From positions 1 to 40,105 of the forward strand of contig DHDG01000041.1 of assembly GCA_002399265.1 (NCBI GenBank): DNA of 40,105 nt. The letters run 5' to 3'. The notes under the pieces were generated by a model. It ran no database searches. It was not told the origin of the DNA and saw nothing but the letters and a program-made list of their open reading frames with translations. Position 1 is the stretch's first letter; each line of letters starts with the position of its first letter. The translations under genes and the position numbers were made by a program. Of this stretch, positions 8,313-17,086 are shown one piece after another. This DNA comes from Firmicutes bacterium UBA4882. GTDB lineage: Bacteria; Bacillota; UBA4882.

Positions 8313-9398
8313 TTACGCTTTTGCGATCAAGTCTCCCGGCATTCTTAATATCACACCATCCATTTCCATGTCAAGTAGCACTGCGGAAATCCTGGCAACG
8401 TCCAGACCAGTCAGACGCGCAATTTCATCAATATGCACCGGTCTGATTGTCAATAATTCTTTGATCCTCGCTTCCAGAGTCCGGCCGCTGGTCGGGGGAG
8501 ACGCTGTGTTTGACGCCTTGTTTCGATAACGGTCCGGCAGTTGGAGTTCCTCTAGAATGTCATCGACATCTTCTACTAGTTTTGCCCCTTGCTTAATCAA
8601 CATATTTGGCCCTTTGCTTAAGCTGTTGCCCAAAGCCCCTGGAATGGCGAAAACCTCACGCCCTTGATCGGCAGCATATTCTGCGGTAATCAACGACCCG
8701 CTGTCAAAACCGGCTTCAACCACTAAAACACCCAGCGACAGGCCGCTAATGATCCTGTTGCGGGCCGGGAAATTTCCGCCGCAAGGAGCCGTACCAGGTG
8801 GAAACTCCGTTACATTCGCGCCATGTTCCGTAATCTTTGCGGACAGTTGCCAATTTTCGGCTGGATAGACAACGTCAATACCTGCACCTAACACTGCGAT
8901 CGTCTGCCCTTTGCCACTCAGGGCGCCTTGGTGAGCCGCCGTATCAATGCCACGCGCCAGACCACTGACGACTGTAATGCCATGCTCGGACAGTTCAGCA
9001 GCGAGCCGTCGGGCAATATTTCTGCCCAGCGGTGAAGGTGTCCTTGTGCCGACAACAGCTATGGATGGCTCCATAAAATTGGGTTGGCCGCTGACATACA
9101 ATACGGGTGGAGCATCGTAGATATATCTAAGCAGCGAAGGATAGTCCGGATCCGCAAGGGTGACGACTACAGCTCCCGCAGCCTCTGCATGCAAAATGGC
9201 CAGGTCAATATCTGCTTCGGTAATTTCCAGACGGCTCTTGCTGACCGCTTCGGAAAAGCCCGCAACATTACGCCAATGCTTCGGAGAGGCATGCCAGGCT
9301 GCCTCAGCCCCGCCAAAATGGGCCAGCAGCGCCGCAAATCGCTTGGGGCCAACCCCTCGGACCAGATTCCAGGCTATCCAATACCTTTTTTCATGCAT
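8313..9398 (-). CDS. dprA: DNA-processing protein DprA
   Basis: A 361-residue protein that loads RecA on incoming single-stranded DNA during natural transformation. The N-terminus has an HhH/SAM-like region (GVGPKRFAALLAHFG). The Rossmann fold (about 105-290) contains AVVGTRTPSPLG, SGLARGIDTAAHQGAL, TIAVLGAGIDVVYP and GNFPARNRIISG. A winged-helix-like domain closes the C-terminus (RPVHIDEIARLTGL). The ATG at 9398 has AAAGGAG seven bases upstream. It lies upstream of topA, as in many Firmicutes. The large palindromic repeat lies directly upstream, where its promoter would be expected. Confidence 0.95.
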   Translation of the reverse strand: MHEKRYWIAWNLVRGVGPKRFAALLAHFGGAEAAWHASPKHWRNVAGFSEAVSKSRLEITEADIDLAILHAEAAGAVVVTLADPDYPSLLRYIYDAPPVLYVSGQPNFMEPSIAVVGTRTPSPLGRNIARRLAAELSEHGITVVSGLARGIDTAAHQGALSGKGQTIAVLGAGIDVVYPAENWQLSAKITEHGANVTEFPPGTAPCGGNFPARNRIISGLSLGVLVVEAGFDSGSLITAEYAADQGREVFAIPGALGNSLSKGPNMLIKQGAKLVEDVDDILEELQLPDRYRNKASNTASPPTSGRTLEARIKELLTIRPVHIDEIARLTGLDVARISAVLLDMEMDGVILRMPGDLIAKA

Positions 9399-9424
9399 CA
9401 GATCGCTCCTTTCTTATGGCACAA

Positions 9425-9525
9425 GACACAAGGGGACGGTTCTTTTGTGTCATTCTCTCGATTTTTCCGTAAGATGACACAAAAGAACCGTCCCCTTGTG
9501 TCAAAAGAACCGTCCCCTCGTGCCC
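9425..9525. repeat. Large palindromic REP-like element with extra half-site
   Basis: Arms 9425-9452 and 9475-9502 are a perfect 28-bp inverted repeat built on AGGGGACGGTTCTTTTGTG, with a 22-base spacer. A partial third half-site (AAAAGAACCGTCCCCTCGTG) follows from 9503. It is located between dprA and the terminator of the RNase J unit. Related elements are at 21474, 22682 and 35086. Such sequences are typically moved by REP-associated tyrosine transposases; none is encoded here. Confidence 0.9.
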
Positions 9526-9582
9526 CCGTTAATCGCTTTCTTATTAATTCAATAATTGTTATAATTTTCCTGTTCGTGTCAT

Positions 9583-9606
9583 AAAAAAACACGGCTTGCG
9601 CCGTGT
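9583..9606 (-). terminator. Rho-independent terminator of the RNase J/zinc-ribbon unit
   Basis: On the minus strand ACACGGC-GCAA-GCCGTGT forms a perfect 7-bp stem with a 4-base loop (9589-9606), followed by an uninterrupted run of T (9583-9588). It lies just beyond the stop codon of the 91-residue gene. Confidence 0.9.
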
Positions 9607-9624
9607 GGCTTTGAGAGATTGTTA

Positions 9625-9900
9625 CTAATCGTCGTCTCCGCTATTGTCCAGACTATTCAAAATATCCCGCAGTTCATCCTCCCAGCGGTTCTGATGACAC
9701 TTAAACACGTCATACCTTACAATGGAAGGCATGCGGCAATGTCCACAGACAATGCCAACAACATCGTGCTTCCGGTCAATCAACGCATGCGGCGTGTCTA
9801 GTCCGCACTGGGGGCATGTAAACATATACGCGGCACAGGCTTCCACAGGCCCACCCCTTTTCACAAGCCTGTAGATATTGTCACCTATTTTGCGCCGCAT
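9625..9900 (-). CDS. Small two-CxxC zinc-ribbon protein, function unknown
   Basis: This 91-residue protein was not recognised as a named family. It has two cysteine pairs, CPQC and CGHC, about 24 residues apart, a spacing compatible with one zinc ribbon. A basic N-terminus and a very acidic C-terminus (DNSGDDD) flank it. It starts 21 bases after the RNase J stop and ends at a strong terminator, so it should share the RNase J transcript. The ATG at 9900 has no good ribosome-binding site; translation may depend on coupling. A role in RNA binding is a guess from context only. Confidence 0.65.
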   Translation of the reverse strand: MRRKIGDNIYRLVKRGGPVEACAAYMFTCPQCGLDTPHALIDRKHDVVGIVCGHCRMPSIVRYDVFKCHQNRWEDELRDILNSLDNSGDDD

Positions 9901-9921
9901 AATACTGTTTACGGAACTGGA

Positions 9922-11589
9922 TCAAACCTCCATCACGATCGGCAAAATCATGGGACGCCGTTTAGTTTTTTCGTATAGATAGCGGCTAAGAAATTCGCGG
10001 ATCTGCGATTTAATTGAGGTCCAGTCAGCTTGTCCGTTTGCCAAACACTTTTCAAGCACCCCTTTTACTTTGATGCGTGCCTCTTCGATCAATTCTTCGG
10101 ATTCACGGACATAGACAAATCCTCTGGTAACTACGTCGGGTCCTGCCAGCACCTGCCCATTTTCGCGGCTAATGGTAGTCACGACAATTACAATGCCATC
10201 CTGAGACAGCTGTTTGCGATCACGCAGCACAATATTACCGACATCACCGACGCCCAGACCGTCAACCAGTACTTTGCCGGATGGTACTTTACCTGCCAAA
10301 CGCCCTTCTTTTTGCGAAAACTCCAGTACATCACCGTTTTCGGCGATAAAGATATTGGGTGCTTCAATGCCAATTTCCTCAGCCAACTGGGCATGCTGCA
10401 CCAAATGACGATATTCACCGTGCACTGGCACAAAGTACTTGGGCCGCACCAGATTCAACATCATCTTCAGTTCTTCCTGACTGGCGTGTCCGGAGACGTG
10501 AACCCCAGTCATGGCGTCATAGACTACTTTAGCGCCTAATTTGAATAGATGGTTAATCGTCCTGGCGACCATCTTTTCATTGCCAGGGATCGGGGTCGCC
10601 GAGATAATTACCGTATCGCCGGGAATCAGATTCACTCTCCGATAATCGGAGTTGGCGATACGGGTCAAGGCGGACATCGGCTCGCCCTGACTACCGGCCG
10701 TGATTAATGTCACCCGCTCCAAGGGATAATTATCAATTTCTGAAAGATCAATCAGTACGCCTTCCGGGACCTGCATATAGCCCAGGTTTTGCGAGATATT
10801 CACGACGTTTGACATACTGCGTCCGACAATCGCAACCTTCCGGCCAAAATTGACGGAAGCGTTGATAATCTGCTGAATGCGGTAAACGTTGGAGGCAAAA
10901 GTGGTCACAATGACACGCCCGCGCGCCTCCCGGAAAGCATTATCAAATGTTTTGAATACCATCCGTTCCGAAGGAGTATACCCGCGTCGTTCCACATTCG
11001 TACTGTCTGATAGCAGTACCAGTACTCCTTGATCGCCAAGCTCAGCAAACTTGTGAAAATTGGTGACCTGCCCGCCGATTGGAGTATGGTCAAATTTAAA
11101 ATCCGAGGTCATGACAACTACTCCTGCCGGAGTATGAATGGCCACTCCCACCGTATCAGGAATACTATGATTGACATTAATCAGATCAACTATAAATGGG
11201 CCGATGGTTATAGAATCGCCGGCCTTAACTGTACGTAAACAATCCGCACTAACGCCGTGTTCATTAAGCTTCAGCTCGACCAGCCCATTGGTCAACCGCG
11301 TCCCGTAAACCGGGAGCGGCATTTGCTTTAGCAAATAAGGCAAAGCTCCGATATGATCTTCATGGCCGTGGGTCAGGAAGATGCCGAGTACCCGATCCTT
11401 ACGTTCCGTCAAATAGCTAATATCTGGGATGACAGCGTCAATCCCCAGCATTTCCTCCTCAGGAAAAGCCATTCCGGCATCAACCAGCAAAATATGGCCC
11501 CCATATTCAATAACCATGAGGTTTTTGCCGATTTCGCCCATGCCTCCCAGAGGAATCAGGGTTACTTTTTCTTTATTTTTCTTTGCCAT
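9922..11589 (-). CDS. rnj: Ribonuclease J
   Basis: A 555-residue metallo-beta-lactamase/beta-CASP nuclease with 5'-3' exonuclease and endonuclease activity in mRNA decay and rRNA maturation. The zinc motif HGHEDH is at 74-79, followed by NHSIPDT, LSDSTN and HVSGHASQEE in the beta-CASP half, then the C-terminal domain. The ATG at 11589 has GGAGGTG 13 bases upstream. Its position downstream of the dapA block matches rnjB (ymfA) in Bacillus, but whether it is a J1- or J2-type subunit cannot be told here. A sigma-A-type promoter lies about 110 bases upstream. Confidence 0.95.
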   Translation of the reverse strand: MAKKNKEKVTLIPLGGMGEIGKNLMVIEYGGHILLVDAGMAFPEEEMLGIDAVIPDISYLTERKDRVLGIFLTHGHEDHIGALPYLLKQMPLPVYGTRLTNGLVELKLNEHGVSADCLRTVKAGDSITIGPFIVDLINVNHSIPDTVGVAIHTPAGVVVMTSDFKFDHTPIGGQVTNFHKFAELGDQGVLVLLSDSTNVERRGYTPSERMVFKTFDNAFREARGRVIVTTFASNVYRIQQIINASVNFGRKVAIVGRSMSNVVNISQNLGYMQVPEGVLIDLSEIDNYPLERVTLITAGSQGEPMSALTRIANSDYRRVNLIPGDTVIISATPIPGNEKMVARTINHLFKLGAKVVYDAMTGVHVSGHASQEELKMMLNLVRPKYFVPVHGEYRHLVQHAQLAEEIGIEAPNIFIAENGDVLEFSQKEGRLAGKVPSGKVLVDGLGVGDVGNIVLRDRKQLSQDGIVIVVTTISRENGQVLAGPDVVTRGFVYVRESEELIEEARIKVKGVLEKCLANGQADWTSIKSQIREFLSRYLYEKTKRRPMILPIVMEV

Positions 11590-11698
11590 CGAAAGAATAA
11601 AACACCTCCGTGAGAGTGGATCTGCATGATCTGCAAACGTTCCGCAGACATTGATCCGCTCCTTAATTTAACGTTCCGTGCCGCACACAGTTATATTA

Positions 11699-11727
11699 AT
11701 TATAACTTACCCCATTAAAGCGAACAA
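11699..11727 (-). promoter_or_regulatory. Sigma-A-type promoter of rnj, overlapping an inverted repeat
   Basis: On the minus strand TTGTTC (11722-11727), 17 bases, then TATAAT (11699-11704). The -10 box lies in the perfect inverted repeat AGTTATA-TTAAT-TATAACT (11689-11707), which could be an operator or simply AT-rich promoter DNA. It implies an untranslated leader of about 100 bases. Confidence 0.65.
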
Positions 11728-11793
11728 GAACAACTTTTATTGGCGTAACTTTGGCGCACTTTTGGGCGCAATTGTCGCGACTTTAGGGATCTG

Positions 11794-12534
11794 TTAGAGG
11801 CCGGTCCCGGTCAGCTGCCACTTGAGAAATAGCCCCGCGACGACTGCTACGGCTAGACTGGCCAGTGTGCCAACAAGATAATAGGCCGGGAAGCGCCGCA
11901 TCATTGCGCTTTCATTACCTTCCGTAAACTTTCCGATTGACTTGGCAGCAAAGACAAAGCCGACCGCGCCGTACTGTCCAAAAAAGACAAAGGTCGTGAC
12001 CAGAAAACGCTCCACAAAACCGATGAAGGCGCTAGCCCCTTTTTCTCTACGCACAACTATGGTATCCTCATCATCATCGGTGAGCGGATGATCAAAGCAG
12101 TCGCAAATGCGCTCGACAAAAACGCTGCCAAAAAAGAGTGAAAATGAGTACGTCAAGACGACCATCAGCACAGAACGGTCCCCAGTGATTTCGAACAGAC
12201 GCATCATTTCTTCCAATGGGATGCGCCCGAAAACCAGTAGGGTCCCGATCAGACCGACTAAGTGTAAGCCCTGATCAACTAATAACGTCGCCAAACTGCG
12301 GCGAAGAAAACGCGCGGTCACGCAATCGACAATCCCATGCCAGGCGATGCTTACGGCCAGCAACGCCCAATTTTCCCAAAGCTCCTGCCAGAAGATGATC
12401 GCCGTGACTGCTGTCAAAATCAATAAATGTAGGACAAGATAGCGCCACTTTTGCGCCTTACCATAGGCAATTTTGCGGCCTTGCAGGACGAAGTCCGCGA
12501 CAAAATGCGACACCAACAATTTTAGAAATTCCAT
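11794..12534 (-). CDS. DUF3307 family membrane protein
   Basis: A protein of 246 residues with several hydrophobic helices, recognised as DUF3307 by the N-terminal pattern HFVADFVLQ and by a second helix with WHGIVD. Roughly six membrane segments are suggested, with an acidic cytosolic-looking loop (DDDEDTIVV) near the middle. No catalytic role is established for the family. The ATG at 12534 was chosen because GGAGG sits five bases upstream; the ATG at 12546 has no such signal. It follows the SatD gene by 75 bases in the same direction, suggesting one unit. No terminator was found after it. Confidence 0.8.
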   Translation of the reverse strand: MEFLKLLVSHFVADFVLQGRKIAYGKAQKWRYLVLHLLILTAVTAIIFWQELWENWALLAVSIAWHGIVDCVTARFLRRSLATLLVDQGLHLVGLIGTLLVFGRIPLEEMMRLFEITGDRSVLMVVLTYSFSLFFGSVFVERICDCFDHPLTDDDEDTIVVRREKGASAFIGFVERFLVTTFVFFGQYGAVGFVFAAKSIGKFTEGNESAMMRRFPAYYLVGTLASLAVAVVAGLFLKWQLTGTGL

Positions 12535-12609
12535 GGCATCCTCCATTAAGCTAAAAGGATTAATTTGCGCACATTTAATCTTATTGGCTAAATGATAAAG
12601 ATAGCAATT

Positions 12610-13248
12610 CTAACTGATGTTGGTCAGCCATTTTTCGACCAGCACCTCGCCAGCTGCGACGGCCTCACGGCGCGCTGCCACACAGTGTTGAAAGACTGCG
12701 GAAGCAGAGATGTTTAGGCTTTTGCCTGCGGTTTCATAAGTCCGCATCCTTTCGTACGCGGATACGGCTTCCCATTGACGTTTCGTCCAGCGGGTGATCA
12801 GCGCATCAATTAGCAAATAAATCGTATTGAGTGCCTGATCCTGGTCCGCACCAAAACCATCAAAAATGGTAAAGCAATTGGTTTTAGCCTTGGCGGTCTC
12901 CAATGCTGCGCGCGCTTTATGGAAGGCCGGCCCATCCATCCACCCCGGGTTTTCCGGCATCAGCGCTGTCGTAATTGTCCCCAGCCCCACTCCGGCCCTG
13001 ATTCCGACAGGATGCAGCAGACCTCTCAGCCTGCGTAGCAGCAGCGGGACTTTCTGCGGCTCGGCGGCCACGCCCTGAATTTGATCCCCATTGGATAAAT
13101 AGAACCGGGTTGCCAGAAGAGCAGCGCATTCCAGATTAATGGTATCAATGGCCTGCAAAACCCGTTCCTGTTCAGCTTGTCTGCCTTTGATGCGCCGGGA
13201 ACGCACCAAATCAGTAGTTAAAACGACATATTGTCGCTGTGTATCCAA
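12610..13248 (-). CDS. SatD family protein, cyclase-like fold plus HTH-like tail
   Basis: This 212-residue protein matches the SatD family, named after a secretion and acid tolerance locus in Streptococcus mutans. The N-terminal half has features of a class III nucleotide cyclase: TTDLVRSR with Asp13, SNGDQI with Asp55 (42 residues apart, close to the metal-binding pair of real cyclases), and RAGVGLGTI as the glycine-rich strand. Residues about 155-200 (TKRQWEAVSAYE...NISASAVFQHC) look like a helix-turn-helix of sigma region 4 type. Cyclase activity is inference, not known. The start is TTG at 13248 with GGAGGTGG upstream. The DUF3307 gene follows. Confidence 0.75.
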   Translation of the reverse strand: MDTQRQYVVLTTDLVRSRRIKGRQAEQERVLQAIDTINLECAALLATRFYLSNGDQIQGVAAEPQKVPLLLRRLRGLLHPVGIRAGVGLGTITTALMPENPGWMDGPAFHKARAALETAKAKTNCFTIFDGFGADQDQALNTIYLLIDALITRWTKRQWEAVSAYERMRTYETAGKSLNISASAVFQHCVAARREAVAAGEVLVEKWLTNIS

Positions 13249-13348
13249 GCAGCCACCTCCTCCCGGAAGCGCGCAGACGGAAGGCTACCCTACGTTAGGA
13301 CAACCCCGGCACAATAATTAAGAGCTCACGCCGCCCGCTAAAATGGAT

Positions 13349-14233
13349 TTATAGCAAACCCATGCTTTTCAGAGTGCTCTTCAGTTGTTCCGTTTCGGTC
13401 GCTGTCGCTTCGACCAATGGCAAACGCAACGGACCAACATTATGTCCGCTCAGGTTCAGTGCCGTTTTCACTGGTATCGGACTGGTAAAGGCAAACAGTG
13501 CTTTGTAGATCGGTGAAAGCTCCCTGTGGATCCGACCAGCCAGCTTGACATCGCCATTCAGATGCGCTTCCATCATTTCCTTCATGCGCGTACCGACAAT
13601 ATGGGCGGCCACACTGACAATTCCGTACCCGCCTATGGCCATTACCGGGAGAGTTAAAGCATCATCACCGCTGTAAACGTAAAAATCATCGGGACAGAGC
13701 GAAATGGCTCTCGTAATTTGTGCCAAATCGCCGCTGGCCTCTTTCAGGGCCACAATATTGGGCACATCCGCCAGCCGCTGAACAGTTTCCGGCAGCAGAT
13801 TAACACTGGTCCTGCCTGGCACGTTATAAAGCATCACCGGCAAAGAAGTGGCCTCCGCAATATTCTTGAAGTGCCGGTACATGCCTTCCTGAGTCGGTTT
13901 GTTATAGTAGGGAGTTACCAACATAATACCGTCCACGCCGGTTTTTTCAGCAGCCTTAGTTAGTTCCAGGGAATCCTCATATGAGTTGCTGCCGGTGCCG
14001 GCAATTACGGTGGCGTGACCACCGACCGCGTCAACAACTGTACGGTAGAGATTAAGCTTCTCTTCCGCCTTAAGTGTGGGCGATTCTCCGGTTGTTCCTG
14101 CCACCACGACTCCGTCTGATCCGTTTTCCACCAGCCATAAGGCTAGACGGGCGGCTTCCTCATAATTCACCGAAAAGTCTTTCTTAAAAGGAGTAACCAT
14201 TGCTGTAATCAATCTACCAAACTCCGGTGCCAT
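13349..14233 (-). CDS. dapA: 4-hydroxy-tetrahydrodipicolinate synthase DapA
   Basis: A 294-residue TIM-barrel aldolase that condenses pyruvate with aspartate semialdehyde, the first step specific to lysine, diaminopimelate and dipicolinate. The Schiff-base Lys164 lies in VALKEASG; GTTGES (46-51), Tyr110, Tyr136 in LYNVPGRT and Arg141 complete the active site. The ATG at 14233 has an AGGAGG-type signal upstream. It is the last gene of the dpaA-dpaB-dapG-dapA series, 29 bases after dapG, so sporulation transcription of that series would raise precursor supply for dipicolinate. Confidence 0.96.
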   Translation of the reverse strand: MAPEFGRLITAMVTPFKKDFSVNYEEAARLALWLVENGSDGVVVAGTTGESPTLKAEEKLNLYRTVVDAVGGHATVIAGTGSNSYEDSLELTKAAEKTGVDGIMLVTPYYNKPTQEGMYRHFKNIAEATSLPVMLYNVPGRTSVNLLPETVQRLADVPNIVALKEASGDLAQITRAISLCPDDFYVYSGDDALTLPVMAIGGYGIVSVAAHIVGTRMKEMMEAHLNGDVKLAGRIHRELSPIYKALFAFTSPIPVKTALNLSGHNVGPLRLPLVEATATETEQLKSTLKSMGLL

Positions 14234-14262
14234 TCCGAACCCCTCCTAATCACTGCTTTATA

Positions 14263-15507
14263 TCACTGTTTTTTATTAAGGCCGAATTCCTCATGCAGAG
14301 CCCAGACTGCTCTTTGCAGATCCTGTTCCGCAACCAAGCATGAGATGTTGGTATGCGAATCCGTAGTCTGATAAATGGGAATGTCCGCCAGACTAAGCGC
14401 CTGTACAACCCGGGCCATAACACCTGGAACGCCGCGCATTCCTGCACCGACAGCAGAGACCTTCGCGTATCCTTTGCTGGCAGTAACTTCCGGTACGATC
14501 TTACGCAACAACTCCAAAGCCCGGTCGTAGTCTGACGAATTAATAATGAATGAGATCTGATCTGGCGAAACATGAATCAAGTCGACACTGACTCCGGCTT
14601 GGGCCAGTATTTGAAACACTTTCAATGCCAGCCCACTGCTATTGACATCCTGAACCGAAGCAATTTTGAACAGTGCTACGTCGGCAACATGCGCGATCCC
14701 GGTCACGACCCGATCCGGAAGGCTCTCCTTGCCGACTGCCGCCGGACGCCGCCGACCTTCGGAGATGAGCGTTCCGGTACTATGATCGTCAAAGGTTGAA
14801 CGTACCCGTAGCGGTATGCGACCTTCCATGGAAATCTCAACCGCCCTCGGATGCACAACTTTCGCTCCCATATGAGCCATTTCGCAGATCTCGGAATAGG
14901 TAATGTTCTCGAGCACCTGCGCTTCCGGAGCCAGGCGTGGATCAGCCGTCATGACACCACCGACATCAGTGAATATATCGACATATTCCGCGTTTAACGC
15001 CACCCCCAGAGCAGCGGCGGTGGTGTCGCTGCCGCCGCGTCCAAGGGTGGTAATCGCACCTTTTCTGGTAACTCCCTGAAAACCAGCTACGATTGCGGCC
15101 GAACCATTTTCCAGACATTCTTTGATAGCATCCGGCAGCACTTCAATAATACGGGCATTGTTAAAGCAGTCATCAGTAATAATGCCAGCCTGCCCTCCGG
15201 TGAATGCCCGGGCAGGCAGCCCTGCTGCCGCTAGCGATTGCGCCATGACAACTGCGGCAATGATCTCACCGCAGGACTGAATCAGGTCCAGTTCTTGCGG
15301 GTCAATGCTTTCCGACACCGCACGGGCTAACCCGATCAAGGTATCGGTGGCATAGGGATCACCGCGGCGCCCCATCGCCGAGACCACTAACACGGGGGAT
15401 AAGCCATCTGCGATTGCCCGGCGTACATGTTTAATGACATTTTGGCGTGCTTCAGGCGTAGCTACGGAAGTACCGCCAAATTTTTGCACAATAATACGCA
15501 CAGACAT
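14263..15507 (-). CDS. dapG: Aspartate kinase, DapG-type
   Basis: A 414-residue aspartokinase: kinase domain with KFGGTSV (9-15), GRGGSDTTAAALG and FTDVGGVMTADPR, followed by two ACT domains from about residue 270 that bind the feedback effector. It phosphorylates aspartate at the entry to the lysine, threonine and methionine pathway. In Bacillus the corresponding gene (dapG, diaminopimelate-sensitive) follows spoVFB and asd; here asd is absent and dapG directly follows dpaB by 18 bases. Which effector inhibits it cannot be read from sequence alone. Confidence 0.94.
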   Translation of the reverse strand: MSVRIIVQKFGGTSVATPEARQNVIKHVRRAIADGLSPVLVVSAMGRRGDPYATDTLIGLARAVSESIDPQELDLIQSCGEIIAAVVMAQSLAAAGLPARAFTGGQAGIITDDCFNNARIIEVLPDAIKECLENGSAAIVAGFQGVTRKGAITTLGRGGSDTTAAALGVALNAEYVDIFTDVGGVMTADPRLAPEAQVLENITYSEICEMAHMGAKVVHPRAVEISMEGRIPLRVRSTFDDHSTGTLISEGRRRPAAVGKESLPDRVVTGIAHVADVALFKIASVQDVNSSGLALKVFQILAQAGVSVDLIHVSPDQISFIINSSDYDRALELLRKIVPEVTASKGYAKVSAVGAGMRGVPGVMARVVQALSLADIPIYQTTDSHTNISCLVAEQDLQRAVWALHEEFGLNKKQ

Positions 15508-15525
15508 CTCTCCTAACCACTGTCA

Positions 15526-16113
15526 TCAATGGTGATTAATCAGGACGGGCTGCAATTGCTCACCGTCCAGAGCATGCTGCACTGTGTCCCCCAAAAGACG
15601 CATATCAGAAACTAATGAATTGGTTTTTTCGGCGGGATTATCCTGCCCAAATGGAATGAAATAAACATGTTTTCTGTTCATCAACTGGCCTAGGTTGGCG
15701 GCGTTGGTGCCTAACCCATCATTGGTCGCCAGTCCGATTACCAGGGGCCGGCGATTGCGCAAATGCGCCTTGGCAGCCATAGTGACAACGCTATCGGTAA
15801 TGCCATGCGCCATCTTAGCCAGTGTATTGCCGGTACAAGGCGCGATTACCAGAGCATCCAACATCTTTCGGGGACCGATCTGCTCAACCTCAGCAATCGT
15901 TCCGAGTGGCTCCGTACCGGTTAAATCAATGATCTGCAGTCTTCTTTCCTGAATGGTCCCAAAACGGGTATCCGTATGCTGCACTGATTCCGAAAAGATT
16001 GGAATAACGGTGGCCCCTTGCGCAATCAGTTCTTTAATCTGGGGATATACTTCACTGATTGTGCAATGCGAGCCGGTCAAGGCAAGGCCGATAATCTTGC
16101 CTGTCAAATCCAT
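15526..16113 (-). CDS. dpaB: Dipicolinate synthase subunit B (SpoVFB)
   Basis: This 195-residue flavodoxin-like/flavoprotein-fold subunit works with DpaA to oxidise the dihydrodipicolinate precursor to dipicolinic acid in the mother cell. Recognised features are GLALTGSHCTISE at the N-terminus, VIAPCTGNTLAKMA in the middle and GLATNDGLGTNAANLG. The ATG at 16113 is preferred over an in-frame GTG at 16122 because AGGAGG is eight bases before the ATG but abuts the GTG. It starts 19 bases after the dpaA stop. Confidence 0.94.
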   Translation of the reverse strand: MDLTGKIIGLALTGSHCTISEVYPQIKELIAQGATVIPIFSESVQHTDTRFGTIQERRLQIIDLTGTEPLGTIAEVEQIGPRKMLDALVIAPCTGNTLAKMAHGITDSVVTMAAKAHLRNRRPLVIGLATNDGLGTNAANLGQLMNRKHVYFIPFGQDNPAEKTNSLVSDMRLLGDTVQHALDGEQLQPVLINHH

Positions 16114-16132
16114 ATCAAGCACCTCCTGCCTG

Positions 16133-17038
16133 TCAGCGGGAGGCCAAAGCGTCCATAATCAAGCCGGGCAATGCTGATGCCAATATATCTCCGGCGGTTT
16201 CCGGCGCGACCTTACCGGGCAAGCCAAGTGACAGCAGGGCCTTCCGGCCCAAGCGTGCGGCGGCCGAAAAGTCCACGCCCCCAGGTGCTGACGCTATGTC
16301 AACAATCAGCACTCCCGGTTCTGTGCGAACCAGCAGCTTCTCTGGGAGCACCATTGCCGGAATCGTGTTGTATATTAAGCGTGCTGAACCAATTCTGCCC
16401 GGCAGTTCGGTAAGCAGCCCAGTATCTAAGCCCATTGCTTGTGCCCGTACCAACTGGGCGGGACGTCTGGCAAAAACAGTAGTCTTGGCGTTCAGGGCGT
16501 GCAACATCCTGGCTAGTGTTATCCCGCAGCGTCCAAAGCCAAGCACGTAGCATGAACAACCGTGAATGGTAATCGGTAGTTCTTCCATCGCCACTTGCAG
16601 GGCTCCCTCGGCGGTTGGAATCGAGTTTAACACAGCGATTTCATCTGTTTCGCCATATTCAAGAGTTTGGATGCCAAGTGTTTCAACCCAGGAACGCATC
16701 AAAGGTCTTAAAGAACCGATTGCCAAAAGCGCGCCGTCCGGAATAATCTCTAAAATATCGCGGGTAAATGCAGGGGCTGGAATATCCTCAACCGTGCGAA
16801 CCAGTCCCTCCGGATCGGTACCATTGATCGGTAGCAAGATAATATGCGCATTGCTAACCGCCTGGATCAGGTTTTCAGCCTGTTCCAGGCCCGCGAGTTC
16901 CGGCCAGGATGACGGCAAGGCGTAATATCTTAGCTGAGCCTGCATCTTACGCAAAGCATTGATTACGGCAAGCTGGCGGCGATCCCCGCCAATTACCGCG
17001 ATTTTTACCCCAGCAAGGCTTATGCTTTCGGCGCTCAT
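16133..17038 (-). CDS. dpaA: Dipicolinate synthase subunit A (SpoVFA)
   Basis: A 301-residue subunit with a Rossmann NAD(P)-binding domain. VAVIGGDRRQ-like sequence (KIAVIGGDRRQLAVI) begins the protein; YVLGFGRCGITLARML lies near 165-180, the dinucleotide-binding loop. With DpaB it makes dipicolinic acid, the calcium chelator of spore cores. The ATG at 17038 has GGGAGGAA upstream. A sigma-K-type promoter is centred about 65 bases upstream, and a 6-bp hairpin (AGGTCT-CCTA-AGACCT, 17056-17071) stands in the leader just before the ribosome-binding site. This gene marks the organism as a spore former. Confidence 0.95.
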   Translation of the reverse strand: MSAESISLAGVKIAVIGGDRRQLAVINALRKMQAQLRYYALPSSWPELAGLEQAENLIQAVSNAHIILLPINGTDPEGLVRTVEDIPAPAFTRDILEIIPDGALLAIGSLRPLMRSWVETLGIQTLEYGETDEIAVLNSIPTAEGALQVAMEELPITIHGCSCYVLGFGRCGITLARMLHALNAKTTVFARRPAQLVRAQAMGLDTGLLTELPGRIGSARLIYNTIPAMVLPEKLLVRTEPGVLIVDIASAPGGVDFSAAARLGRKALLSLGLPGKVAPETAGDILASALPGLIMDALASR

Positions 17039-17086
17039 TTCCGAGTTCCTCCCATAGGTCTCCTAAGACCTCCCGCAATCACTGTC

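Noticed and set aside
11720..11790. Degenerate repeats of TTTGGCGCACTT type between DUF3307 and rnj promoter
   Set aside because: Units differ at several positions and no function or clear period could be shown.
15508..15525. Lysine riboswitch before dapG
   Set aside because: The spacer is only 18 bases, too short for a riboswitch; none was seen before dapB either.
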